Source: a virus. From it: a stretch of DNA of 64,000 nucleotides. Positions within the stretch are counted from its first letter, which is position 1. The number at the start of each line of letters is the position of its first letter. Location of the stretch: positions 1-64,000 of the IMG/VR virus record IMGVR_UViG_3300044620_001904; one strand, given 5' to 3'. A program made the translations under genes and the position numbers. Positions 34,809-43,328 of this stretch are shown piece after piece. The notes below the pieces were generated by a model. That model saw only the letters and a list, made by a program, of their open reading frames with translations, did not search any database and was not told the origin of the DNA.

Positions 34809-36773
34809 TTAGTTTGACCTATCATATTGATCTAAAAATTGTTTCGCATACCTTATTCTTTTTGACATATTAGCTTCAAATATACCCATACGTTCATATT
34901 TTCTCGCAAATGTTTTAACCATATCTTTAAGATTATCTTGATTTATAAAATCATTATATGCACTTTTTTCTGTAGTTTGTAATTCCTCCCAAATAAATTC
35001 CAATTGACCAATTGGATTTGATAATTCATACCCTTTTGATTGCATAAATTGTTTCAAACTATCAAAACGTGTTTTATACCATTGAGCGAGTCCGAAAGCT
35101 TTTGACCTTTTATTTACCGCTGATGGATTTAGATTTGATTCCTGAAACAAATTTCCAGCAATTGCCGCAGAATGTTCTTTAGTTAATCCTTTTTTAACGA
35201 AAAAGGAAATGACTTGATTAGAATTTATAGGGCCTGTTTGAGGTATTTCATTATAATCAATTTCCTCTTCATATTCTATTTGAGATAGATCACTTTGCTC
35301 AAAACCTTTCAAAAGTAACAAGACATACAATTTTTTTAAGTCATCAGGCGCCGCAACGCCAGTTGCCGAAATATTGTTATTTTCTTGAAATACTTTAACA
35401 GCTCTTTGCGTTTCTGGCCCGAACAATCCGTCAACACCCCATCTAGGTAATGAATATCCCAAAAATTGCAAAGCTATCTGTAATTTTTCAACCTCAGGTT
35501 GATAAGGAATTTTTTTTCCTTGTAATTTTTCGTATTTAAATTGTTTTGCTGAGTTTGCAATATCTTTGAATTCATTCATAAATTTGGATCTTTCCGCTTG
35601 ATCCATTAATTTTTGTAACTTGTCTGATTGAATTCCTTGACTTGAACTAACTGGACTTTTTTTACCTATTTGTAAATGGAAGTGTGGCGCGGTGGCGTGT
35701 TTTGAAGGTCTTGAATATTCGTCTATATAAGTAAATTCTGAATTTTTTTTCTTGTATTCATCCATCACTTTAATAAATTTATTTCTTTCTGATGGGGGAT
35801 CCACAGTTAAGTCAATTGCCAATCCTTTAGGATGTTTGCTATTCATTCCTTGGTGGTATTTATCATTACCACCAGTTACTCTAACCTTGGCATTTGGACT
35901 TACTTGTTTAAAAGCGGTCAATATCTCAGAAACAGCTGTTGATATTTCCTTACTTATTTCACCACCACTGGTTATTTCAGATCCTTTTTCTTCATACCCT
36001 AAATTATCTAGTGTTGATCTTAATTGTGATGAGCTTTCTGATAATGATAATTCTTTATCAACCTTTTTTGTTTTGAAATCGAACAATTTCTCGATATGCC
36101 CACTTCTTCTCAAGTATTTGAATACAAGATTTTCATATGACATCTCACCTTTTTTTTCTAAACCTGATTTGCGATATTGCTTTAATTTATCTTTTAATTT
36201 ATCAATAATTTTCTTTGATTTTTGAAGGTCTTCTTCTTCGTTTGCATCATTTAAAACAGTATCTATTTTTGATGCCCATTGGTCAATTTTAGTTTTCAAA
36301 ATTGATTTATTAACTTCAAATTTTTCTTTTTTTGGTTTTTCCAACCATTCGTTTTTTATTAACGAATAAACTCCAGTTGATGTGTGCTCTTCATTTTCAT
36401 CTTGAACATATAATTCAACGTCATATCCATATATTTTTATGTTTTGGTCAGAATTAAATATTGTTTTTTTTAATGTGAAAAGTTCCTTATATAAATCAAT
36501 TTGTTTTTTTGAAAATTGATTAAAATCAGCAATGATGTGTAAGTCAAAATCCGAATACTGTGACCAATTATAATTCGCTAAAGATCCGGTAAGATGAACA
36601 TCAGAAACAATAATATCAACCTTTAAAAATTGAATAAATTCATATGCAATCTCCAAAAGTTTTTCTCTAACCTTTGCGGATAAAACATAACTATTTTCAG
36701 CCGTTTTTTTCCAAATCTTTGAATTTAAATTATCTTGTAACTCAAAACTTTTAAGAATATTACTAGTTTCCAT
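34809..36773 (-). CDS. Four-domain protein: nucleotidyltransferase, M15-like peptidase, PG-binding, lysozyme
   Basis: The 654-residue protein joins four modules. Residues 30-140 are a DNA-polymerase-beta-type nucleotidyltransferase (LTGSLANYNWSQYSDFDLHI, with the G-S and D-x-D pattern). Residues 270-370 look like an M15-type peptidase (MNSKHPKGLAIDLTVDP, later HATAPHFHLQIG: SxHxxGxAxD and HxH). Residues 425-480 are a PG_binding_1 domain (VDGLFGPETQRAVKVFQ). Residues 518-650 are a phage lysozyme2 domain (AAIAGNLFQESNLNPSAV, FGLAQWYKTRF). It probably cuts host peptidoglycan during entry or release; why a nucleotidyltransferase is attached is unclear. Confidence 0.82.
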   Translation of the reverse strand: METSNILKSFELQDNLNSKIWKKTAENSYVLSAKVREKLLEIAYEFIQFLKVDIIVSDVHLTGSLANYNWSQYSDFDLHIIADFNQFSKKQIDLYKELFTLKKTIFNSDQNIKIYGYDVELYVQDENEEHTSTGVYSLIKNEWLEKPKKEKFEVNKSILKTKIDQWASKIDTVLNDANEEEDLQKSKKIIDKLKDKLKQYRKSGLEKKGEMSYENLVFKYLRRSGHIEKLFDFKTKKVDKELSLSESSSQLRSTLDNLGYEEKGSEITSGGEISKEISTAVSEILTAFKQVSPNAKVRVTGGNDKYHQGMNSKHPKGLAIDLTVDPPSERNKFIKVMDEYKKKNSEFTYIDEYSRPSKHATAPHFHLQIGKKSPVSSSQGIQSDKLQKLMDQAERSKFMNEFKDIANSAKQFKYEKLQGKKIPYQPEVEKLQIALQFLGYSLPRWGVDGLFGPETQRAVKVFQENNNISATGVAAPDDLKKLYVLLLLKGFEQSDLSQIEYEEEIDYNEIPQTGPINSNQVISFFVKKGLTKEHSAAIAGNLFQESNLNPSAVNKRSKAFGLAQWYKTRFDSLKQFMQSKGYELSNPIGQLEFIWEELQTTEKSAYNDFINQDNLKDMVKTFARKYERMGIFEANMSKRIRYAKQFLDQYDRSN

Positions 36774-36793
36774 TAATAGTAAATATCCTTTAT

Positions 36794-37036
36794 TTATGAT
36801 TTTTTATAAGGATATGATTTTGCTATTTTTGAACTAAAGAATTTTCCTTGAGATTCAGACATTCTAAACTGAGTATATATTTGATGTGGTACATTTTCAT
36901 AGATATATTTTAAATCATTATTGAATGTAACCTCTAACAATTTGGTTTCAGTGTCATATTCAGTGTGTTTGATATTAGATGACTGAATGTCATTTATAAT
37001 TTTTGTTCCTTTAATTTCTTCTTTTATAATTGCCAT
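36794..37036 (-). CDS. KTSC-domain protein, 80 residues
   Basis: A single KTSC domain. SSNIKHTEYDTETKLLEVTF is followed by LKYIYENVPHQIYTQF and SESQGKFFSSKIAKSYPYKK, the typical Y-x-Y-x-x-V-P and S-x-G-x-F pattern. The function of the family is unknown; it is common in phages and beside lysis or RNA genes. It lies 20 bases upstream of the lysin gene on the same strand. Confidence 0.85.
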   Translation of the reverse strand: MAIIKEEIKGTKIINDIQSSNIKHTEYDTETKLLEVTFNNDLKYIYENVPHQIYTQFRMSESQGKFFSSKIAKSYPYKKS

Positions 37037-37067
37037 AATTTTTTTGCAATAAAAATAAATATGACAT

Positions 37068-37100
37068 AAAAAAAGAAAACCCCTCTTTTTGGGGAGGGGT
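37068..37100 (-). terminator. Intrinsic terminator of the Hsp20 gene
   Basis: Stem ACCCCTC/GAGGGGT followed by a T-rich tract on the minus strand, 15 bases past the stop. Confidence 0.85.
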
Positions 37101-37114
37101 CTTGTTTTAAAGTT

Positions 37115-37498
37115 TTAAAGTAAAGAAATTTTCTTTCGGACTTCCTTTTCACTTGGAGTCGGTATAAAAATGGCTAAAATACCGTCCTCAATTGTTGCTT
37201 CAAGTTTAGAAGTATCAACTTTATTTCCTAAATCATAAATTTTATGGAAAACCTTAGTTTTTTCACCATTTGATGTTTTATAAACCCTTTTTCCGTCAAT
37301 GGTTAGTTTAGAACCCTCAACCTCTACTTTAAGATTTGATTTGTTAAAACCTGGCACTTCAAAAATTTGATAAAAACCATCCTCTGTTTTATAAAATTCA
37401 TAATCCGTAGAAAAATAATTTTTACGTGTCGATTCAAAAAATTCTTTTGATAAGTCCTCAAAAGTTGTTGGTGTGAATAAAGAAATTGTGTTAAACAT
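37115..37498 (-). CDS. Small heat-shock protein (Hsp20 / alpha-crystallin)
   Basis: The 127-residue protein has the alpha-crystallin domain. FYQIFEVPGFNKSNLKVEVE (residues 43-62) is followed by KLTIDGKRVYK, KVFHKIYDLGNKVDTSKLEA and DGILAIFIPTP. It ends with a short I-S-L tail resembling the I-x-I motif used for oligomers. Phage Hsp20 is usual in T4-like and cyanophages and probably protects assembling or host proteins. It is transcribed away from the ClpC-like gene across a shared operator region and ends at a strong terminator. Confidence 0.92.
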   Translation of the reverse strand: MFNTISLFTPTTFEDLSKEFFESTRKNYFSTDYEFYKTEDGFYQIFEVPGFNKSNLKVEVEGSKLTIDGKRVYKTSNGEKTKVFHKIYDLGNKVDTSKLEATIEDGILAIFIPTPSEKEVRKKISLL

Positions 37499-37564
37499 AT
37501 TTTATAATAATTTAAAAGTTTATTTTGATAAACCGATTAGCAATATCTGTACCAAAATTAAAAA

Positions 37565-37600
37565 CTGACAAAATGTCATATATGACCTGACAAATTGACA
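37565..37600. promoter_or_regulatory. Palindromic operator between hsp20 and the ClpC-like gene
   Basis: The 12-base perfect palindrome GTCATATATGAC (37575-37586) is flanked by two 14-base direct repeats, CTGACAAAATGTCA (37565-37578) and CTGACAAATTGACA (37587-37600), 22 bases apart. This spacing, about two helix turns, suits a dimeric repressor or activator acting on both genes. It does not match the CIRCE element. Confidence 0.6.
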
Positions 37601-37603
37601 CTG

Positions 37604-37633
37604 TTGAATTTATAAATCATATTACTATATTTT
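37604..37633 (+). promoter_or_regulatory. Bacteroidota-type promoter for the ClpC-like gene
   Basis: TTG at 37604-37606 and TATATTTT at 37626-37633 are 19 bases apart, one mismatch from TAnnTTTG. It starts 3 bases past the operator repeats. Confidence 0.55.
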
Positions 37634-37649
37634 ATAAAAAATTGTAATT

Positions 37650-39689
37650 ATGAACGAGACAATGGATGACGGACCGTCACAAAGAAAAAAATCTGAAAAC
37701 GATCACGGTACTCCTGTACTAGATAACTTTTCAAAAGATTTAATAAAATACGCAGAAGAAGGTAAATTAGACCCTGTTATTGGTAGAGATAAAGAAATTT
37801 TGAGAATCGCTCAAATTTTATCCCGAAGAAAAAAAAATAACCCCATTATAATTGGTGAGCCTGGTTGCGGAAAGACCGCAATTGTAGAGGGTTTAGCCAT
37901 GAAAATTCAACAAGGTGAATGTCCGAGAAATTTATTAGATAAAAGGATTGTTCTTTTGGACATGACATCAATTGTTGCCGGAACAAAATATCGTGGTCAA
38001 TTTGAAGAAAGGATGAAAGTTATAATCGAAGAACTTCAATCGCATCCAAATATTATTGTTTTTATTGATGAAATACATACAATAGTCGGCGCGGGTAATT
38101 CGTCAGGATCAATGGACGCATCAAACATATTTAAACCGGCATTGGCAAGAGGTGAAATACAGTGCATAGGTGCTACCACACTAGATGAATATCGCAAAAA
38201 CTTTGAGAAAGATGGAGCTTTGGAAAGAAGGTTTCAAAAAGTCATAGTAGATCCATCAACAAAAGAAGAAACATTACAAATTCTACGAAATTCAAAATCA
38301 AAATACGAAGAATATCACAAAGTGATTTTTTCTGACGAAGTTTTAACATTATGTGTTGATTTGGCAGATAGATATATAACTGACAGAGAATTTCCTGACA
38401 AAGCGTTTGATATTATTGATGAAGTAGGGGCAAGAAGTCAAGTTGATGTAAAGATGCCAGAATCAATAGAAAAGTTAAAACAAGAGGCTGCAGATATCAA
38501 ACAATTAAAAATAGATGTTGTCAAAAGACAAAATTACGAACAAGCTGCAGAATTGAGAGATAAAGAAAAAAAGGTTTTAAATAGACTAACCATTGAGAAA
38601 CAAAAATTTGAGGAGGAAATGAACATAAATAAAAAAAATGTTCAAATTGAGTTGGTTTATGAGGTGGTTTCCAATATGACAAAAATTCCTGTTGGAAAAT
38701 TAAACATTGATGACACCAAATCACTTATTAATTTGGAATCAATGATTGAAAGTAAAGTTATTGGTCAAACTGAAGCGGTGAGCAAAATCTCAAAAGCTAT
38801 TAGAAGAAATAGATTAGGAATTAAAGATCCAAATAGACCAATAGGGTCTTTTATCTTCCTAGGTAGTACTGGGGTGGGTAAAACACATTTGGCAAAACAA
38901 TTGGCAAGAGAAATTTTCGGAAGCGAAGATTCATTAATTAGGGTTGATATGTCCGAGTTTCAGGAAAAACATTCAATATCAAGACTAATAGGGTCACCTC
39001 CCGGTTATGTTGGTTATGATGAAGGTGGTCAATTAACAGAACAAGTTAAAAACAAACCATATTCTGTTGTTTTATTTGATGAAATTGAGAAGGCAAATAA
39101 AGACGTATTCTCAACTTTACTTCAAGTTTTAGACGATGGACATTTGACTGATGGACTCGGTCGTAAAATCAACTTTAAAAATTGTTTGATAATTATGACA
39201 TCCAATCTTGGTGTAAAAAAAATACAAGATTTTGGAACAGGTATAGGTTTTCAAAAAAAGGATTATATTGTTGAAGAACAAAAAAGGGATACACTAAAAA
39301 AAGAATTACAGAAATTTTTTGCACCTGAATTTTTAAACCGTATTGATGACATTATCGTATTTAACACGTTAAAAGAAGAACACGTTAAAGAAATTGTCAA
39401 AATTGAAATAGAAAAATTAAAAAGTAGATTATCCAAGATAAAATACAACCTATCATTTGATGATACAATTATTGATATGATATCAAAAGTTGGTTTTGAT
39501 GAAATGTATGGCGCTCGGCCTCTAAAAAGAGCAATACAAGATAAAATTGAGGATCATATTTCAGAAGAGGTTTTAAAAGGAAATATTTTAACAGATATCC
39601 AATATCTTGTTAAATCTGAAGATGATGAAATAAAAATTATTGAAGAAAAAAAACCAAAAAGGGGTAAATCAAAAAAGGAGGGTGAATAA
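37650..39689 (+). CDS. ClpC/ClpA-type AAA+ unfoldase lacking the N-domain
   Basis: The 679-residue protein has two AAA+ rings. D1 has Walker A GEPGCGKTAIVEGLA (residues 69-83) and Walker B IIVFIDEIHTIVGAG. An UVR-like segment is QNYEQAAELRDKEKKVL. D2 has GSTGVGKTHLAKQLA, SEFQEKHSISRLIGSPPGYV and VVLFDEIEKA. The loop GTGIGFQ carries the IGF tripeptide used to dock ClpP, so it may take over the host ClpP. The Clp N-domain is replaced by a short tail. A terminator overlaps its stop. It is divergent from Hsp20. Confidence 0.93.
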   Translation: MNETMDDGPSQRKKSENDHGTPVLDNFSKDLIKYAEEGKLDPVIGRDKEILRIAQILSRRKKNNPIIIGEPGCGKTAIVEGLAMKIQQGECPRNLLDKRIVLLDMTSIVAGTKYRGQFEERMKVIIEELQSHPNIIVFIDEIHTIVGAGNSSGSMDASNIFKPALARGEIQCIGATTLDEYRKNFEKDGALERRFQKVIVDPSTKEETLQILRNSKSKYEEYHKVIFSDEVLTLCVDLADRYITDREFPDKAFDIIDEVGARSQVDVKMPESIEKLKQEAADIKQLKIDVVKRQNYEQAAELRDKEKKVLNRLTIEKQKFEEEMNINKKNVQIELVYEVVSNMTKIPVGKLNIDDTKSLINLESMIESKVIGQTEAVSKISKAIRRNRLGIKDPNRPIGSFIFLGSTGVGKTHLAKQLAREIFGSEDSLIRVDMSEFQEKHSISRLIGSPPGYVGYDEGGQLTEQVKNKPYSVVLFDEIEKANKDVFSTLLQVLDDGHLTDGLGRKINFKNCLIIMTSNLGVKKIQDFGTGIGFQKKDYIVEEQKRDTLKKELQKFFAPEFLNRIDDIIVFNTLKEEHVKEIVKIEIEKLKSRLSKIKYNLSFDDTIIDMISKVGFDEMYGARPLKRAIQDKIEDHISEEVLKGNILTDIQYLVKSEDDEIKIIEEKKPKRGKSKKEGE

Positions 39690-39703
39690 CCCTCCTTTTT
39701 TTA
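39676..39703 (+). terminator. Intrinsic terminator overlapping the ClpC-like stop codon
   Basis: Stem AGGAGGGT/ACCCTCCT followed by seven T; the stop codon lies in the loop. Confidence 0.85.
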
Positions 39704-39707
39704 AAAT

Positions 39708-40541
39708 TTAAAATGGACTATAAAACCTATCAGGTTTTTCCATTTTGAACCTGTATTTTTGATTTCCAAGTCTTTCTATCATTTTCTTGCCGACCTCAAT
39801 ACCGTTATATACATCCTCTACAACAACATATTCATTTTTAGTATGATAATCATAATATCCTATAGAAATATTTATGCAAGAAAAATCAAATAATTCCTTC
39901 AGTGCGTATACATCAGTATATGGGTGTGAAAAATAAGTTAACTTAGATGGAAATGATTCAACCAAAACTTTATTACATTTTGAAAAAAAATCTGAATCTC
40001 TTTCAAAAAGGACTGTACCAAAACATCTTTCGGTTATCATCCAATTTTCAGGGGCATCAAACTGAATAGCATACCCTACATTACTAAAAAAAGACACATC
40101 GGCTTTCCTTGAGCCGTGACATCCAGTTTCTTCTGAAACAAAAAACGCAGCCTTTAAAAAGGGTAGTTCTTTTAATAGTTCTAAACACGCATACACGCCA
40201 CATTTATCATCTCCACCTATCCCTGTCGGATTTCCACTGTTATTGTAAGCTTTTAGTGATAATTTATATTCACCTTGAGCATTTAGTTTTTGTTCTTCAA
40301 CAACATTAATTGTGTCTATGTCATGAACAGTGTCTGTGTGTGATACAACGCAAGGGAAATAAAAATCATCATCAATATGTCCGCTTGTTTTTGTTGCATA
40401 AACATTCATATGATTATCAACCACATAATCAATTTTATTTTCGGCAAGCCAATTTACAATAAATTGAACCATCCTCTCTTCATTATAGGTTTTTGATGGT
40501 ACCGATAATACGTCCTTTAATAATTGATAGTTTCTTTCCAT
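39708..40541 (-). CDS. M20/M28-type zinc peptidase (peptidase T-like)
   Basis: The 277-residue protein has the metallopeptidase ligands in order: CVVSHTDTVHD (residues 64-74), TGIGGDDKCGVYACLELL (about 111-128) with the bridging Asp, FVSEETGCHGS (about 138-148) with the catalytic Glu, and YYDYHTKNEYV near the end. The dimerisation domain of M20 enzymes is reduced. It would trim peptides, possibly products of a Clp protease, as it is convergent with the unfoldase gene. An AATATTTACT motif lies 11 bases upstream. Confidence 0.8.
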   Translation of the reverse strand: MERNYQLLKDVLSVPSKTYNEERMVQFIVNWLAENKIDYVVDNHMNVYATKTSGHIDDDFYFPCVVSHTDTVHDIDTINVVEEQKLNAQGEYKLSLKAYNNSGNPTGIGGDDKCGVYACLELLKELPFLKAAFFVSEETGCHGSRKADVSFFSNVGYAIQFDAPENWMITERCFGTVLFERDSDFFSKCNKVLVESFPSKLTYFSHPYTDVYALKELFDFSCINISIGYYDYHTKNEYVVVEDVYNGIEVGKKMIERLGNQKYRFKMEKPDRFYSPF

Positions 40542-40581
40542 TTCACAAATTTAGTAAATATTTGTGACAAAAAAAAGTTTT

Positions 40582-41757
40582 TTATGATGGTGATATAGCT
40601 TTTGCCAATTTAGAAGTTTTATCAAAAACTTTTACCGCAGTGCCTAATCCAGGTGTTACATTGTTTGCCAAATTCGTAGATTTTTTTTCTATTGCTTTAG
40701 AAACTTCTTTAGTCGAATACTTTTCTACACCTTTTTCAGCCGCTTTAACAGCAGTTTTACCACTAAGAACCTCCAAATAGCTTATCGCCTTTAAGTAAAA
40801 ATTCTTTAATCCAATTATCAATTCTCCAAAAATTGGAAGCTTTTCTAAAAAAGAAACAACTTTTCCAATAGTGTTTTTTAAAACCGATTCGAAATTAAAT
40901 TTGGAAAAATATTTCATAACCTCAGGATTTCTCTTAACCCACAAAGATAGTTCTTGCAAAGTAGCAGTTTTTGAAATAGGAATTCGTTCGAATAACCCCC
41001 AAATATATTTACCTCCAGGCCCGAAAGTTATTACACCTGCAAGATCTGTCAATATATTGATTATATCAAAATTACCTTTGCTTGCTTGATAAACATCCCA
41101 TGATAACAATATACCCCAAACAATTTCAACGGCGATACCACCACCAAATAAATCAATAATCACCTGTGAGGCCGCTCCAACACCTGATGTCATCGCCTCT
41201 CTGATTGATCTAAATACATAATCCCAACCTTCCTTTTTAATTGTTTCAACAAATCTATCAATTTCATCCTTAGCTTTTGGGGTGGTCTTAACTAAATTAT
41301 ACATTTTGGTATAATCGACCGTATTATAGTCTCTAGCCATTACTGAGTAAAAACTATACCCTTGAGGACATTTCCAAGTTTTGGCTAGTAAGTTACTATT
41401 TAAACATATTTTATTATTTTTAATATCTTTACTTAATGACCCTGAAATTGTAGTACTACAAGCGTTACAAGGTTGTGACCCCCAACCCTTTTGGGATTTA
41501 ATTAACTCTAATTGATACCCTAAATAAATTGCCGCTTTCTCAATCCAATCTCGTCTATCTTTTGCTTTCAGATTTGGAAACCCTTGAGGGTAATTAAAAA
41601 TTTTTAAATCCTGTTGGGTTGGTTTATATCCGCTATATTTACCTAAGTTAGTTGGTATAATTTTTTGATCAGGATTATTTTGAATCGCTTGTTGCTCTAA
41701 CAGCCCATAAAGACCCAAAATATGGTTTTTTTCAGATTCAGAAATAACTAATTTCAT
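40582..41757 (-). CDS. Tagged putative virion protein with hydrophobic helices, 391 residues
   Basis: The N-terminus VISESEKNHILGLYGLLEQQ (residues 4-23) is an amphipathic tag with I-S-E and L-L-E sites. Residues 60-150 form a Cys-containing domain (CNACSTTISG, later TWKCPQGYSFYSV). Residues 195-330 hold several hydrophobic helices (VIIDLFGGGIAVEIVWGILL), and the tail is lysine-rich. I infer an internal or ejected virion protein that may enter the membrane. No family is recognised. It overlaps the next upstream gene by 4 bases. Confidence 0.62.
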   Translation of the reverse strand: MKLVISESEKNHILGLYGLLEQQAIQNNPDQKIIPTNLGKYSGYKPTQQDLKIFNYPQGFPNLKAKDRRDWIEKAAIYLGYQLELIKSQKGWGSQPCNACSTTISGSLSKDIKNNKICLNSNLLAKTWKCPQGYSFYSVMARDYNTVDYTKMYNLVKTTPKAKDEIDRFVETIKKEGWDYVFRSIREAMTSGVGAASQVIIDLFGGGIAVEIVWGILLSWDVYQASKGNFDIINILTDLAGVITFGPGGKYIWGLFERIPISKTATLQELSLWVKRNPEVMKYFSKFNFESVLKNTIGKVVSFLEKLPIFGELIIGLKNFYLKAISYLEVLSGKTAVKAAEKGVEKYSTKEVSKAIEKKSTNLANNVTPGLGTAVKVFDKTSKLAKAISPS

Positions 41758-42392
41758 TTATTACTATATCTCTCTTTAGTGAAAAGAATTAATTTTCTAA
41801 CAAGATAAACTATTAAAAACGCAATCATTGATACTATCAATGATACTGGAGGTGAAACCTTCAGATTAAATAAAAAATCAGTTAGTACCGATCCAATTAA
41901 CCCGAAACTTAACACATTAACCCCTAATATTTTTTGTAAAATAGCACCTACCTTTTGCACCAAACCACCTTCTATTTGACTTATTGGTGTTTCAAACCTT
42001 TCCGTACCAGATGAATAATCTTTTTTAAAAAAGTCACTCCAAAAACCTTCTTTCAATGAATCAGATTTAAGTTCACTTTTGATTATTGATTCTACCTCTG
42101 AAATAGGCATATCTAATACGTTTCCTCCAAAGAAATTATTAACATTATCAATTATCTTACTTGGGTTAGAAATTTTCATAAGATCTGAAGTTGAAATAGA
42201 TTCCACCTTATTTTTAAAACTTTTAAATAAATCCTTTACTGTATTTCCAATGTCTTTTGTATAATCATCACCCGGATAAAACATAGAATCCATCGGAGCT
42301 TCAGAAATTATAGTTTTATACCCCCCCTTTTTATGCATTTCCAAAATTCTTTTTTTCTCATTCTCATTAATTGAGTTGTATGTATTTTTCAT
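41754..42392 (-). CDS. Tagged membrane protein, about 212 residues
   Basis: I choose the ATG at 42392 (MKNTYNSINENEKKRILEMH), because it restores the tag pattern; an earlier ATG exists at 42437. The tag region runs through KTIISE at residue 31, an (I/L)-x-E site before Ala. The C-terminal third has two membrane-like helices (VLSFGLIGSVLTDFLF and PVSLIVSMIAFLIVYLV) and a basic end. It overlaps the 391-residue gene, and the two are probably co-translated and work together. An AT-rich late motif lies 15 bases upstream. Confidence 0.62.
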   Translation of the reverse strand: MKNTYNSINENEKKRILEMHKKGGYKTIISEAPMDSMFYPGDDYTKDIGNTVKDLFKSFKNKVESISTSDLMKISNPSKIIDNVNNFFGGNVLDMPISEVESIIKSELKSDSLKEGFWSDFFKKDYSSGTERFETPISQIEGGLVQKVGAILQKILGVNVLSFGLIGSVLTDFLFNLKVSPPVSLIVSMIAFLIVYLVRKLILFTKERYSNK

Positions 42393-42406
42393 AATATTTT
42401 TTTTTA

Positions 42407-42416
42407 AATAAATATA
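42407..42416 (-). promoter_or_regulatory. Candidate late promoter motif TATATTTATT
   Basis: It reads TATATTTATT on the minus strand, 14 bases before the tagged membrane protein start; one mismatch from the common form. Confidence 0.4.
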
Positions 42417-42485
42417 TTCAAATTGAAAAAACCTCACCTATTAATAAAAAAAGATGAGGTTTTATATCCTTGTGATAAATTTATT

Positions 42486-43217
42486 TTAGCTGAATTGTAA
42501 GTCCTCTCCGCACGATGGGCAAAATTTCCAAGATGTTTTTTTTATGGTAGAACCACATTCGGGACAATATTTTTTCAAATCCTTTGACGAATATACTTTT
42601 TCAGATATGGGTAATATTTTCCAATACGATTTTGTACAATAAAAAAATTCAAATTGTTTGTCTGAAAAACTAAATGATTGATCACTATACGAACCTTTTT
42701 CCACTGTTCCCGTTTCAATTTTATCACTAAACGTACTAGTGTTATACGAAAGATTGGTTGTCGTTCCAATATTTCCTGACATATTTAAACCATTGGTTGT
42801 AAAAGTATTAGTATTTCCACCCGTTGTTGTTCCAATATGTGGAAAAACAATATTTTTTGGATAAACTAAACTTTCATCATAAAATTCAACTTCAACATCA
42901 CCGTTATTTTGAATTGCTTGTTTTGCTTGATTTGAATTTTTATCGACCTGATAAGTTTCAAATTTAAATTTTTTTGGTTGATCCAAAAATCTTTCAATAA
43001 AAACTCTTTGACCTGGTTTTAAAACAATTCCACCATTTGAGATGTAATTTCCGTTTAATTTGATCTTTGCCAACACCGATATATTTTTCGGGTTAAAAAG
43101 CTCAATTTCAAATTCATCGTTGTTTGCCAAATAAACACGATCTGAATTTTGTTTTAATCTTTGTTTTGATTTTGTAATGTAGGCGCAAGGTGCCGCTGTT
43201 TGTGTTTGATAATACAT
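42486..43217 (-). CDS. Structural-type protein with C-terminal zinc ribbon, 243 residues
   Basis: The N-terminal domain (DEFEIELFNPKNISVLAKIK, GGIVLKPGQRVFIERFL) looks like a beta-sandwich found in large-virus surface proteins. A Thr/Asn/Gly-rich linker follows (140-170), and the last 40 residues hold a zinc ribbon (KKYCPECGSTIKK, KFCPSCGEDL). The function is unknown; a virion surface or attachment role fits the composition. The gene stands alone with a 110-base gap downstream. Confidence 0.6.
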   Translation of the reverse strand: MYYQTQTAAPCAYITKSKQRLKQNSDRVYLANNDEFEIELFNPKNISVLAKIKLNGNYISNGGIVLKPGQRVFIERFLDQPKKFKFETYQVDKNSNQAKQAIQNNGDVEVEFYDESLVYPKNIVFPHIGTTTGGNTNTFTTNGLNMSGNIGTTTNLSYNTSTFSDKIETGTVEKGSYSDQSFSFSDKQFEFFYCTKSYWKILPISEKVYSSKDLKKYCPECGSTIKKTSWKFCPSCGEDLQFS

Positions 43218-43328
43218 AATTTCCTTATTTTTTTAAAAGTTTATTTGAACTCCTTTTTGTTGGGTTTTAACCAACTCAAATGCCTTTAAGACACAAGGAC
43301 CTCAATCACAAGGTTTAATTTAAAAATA

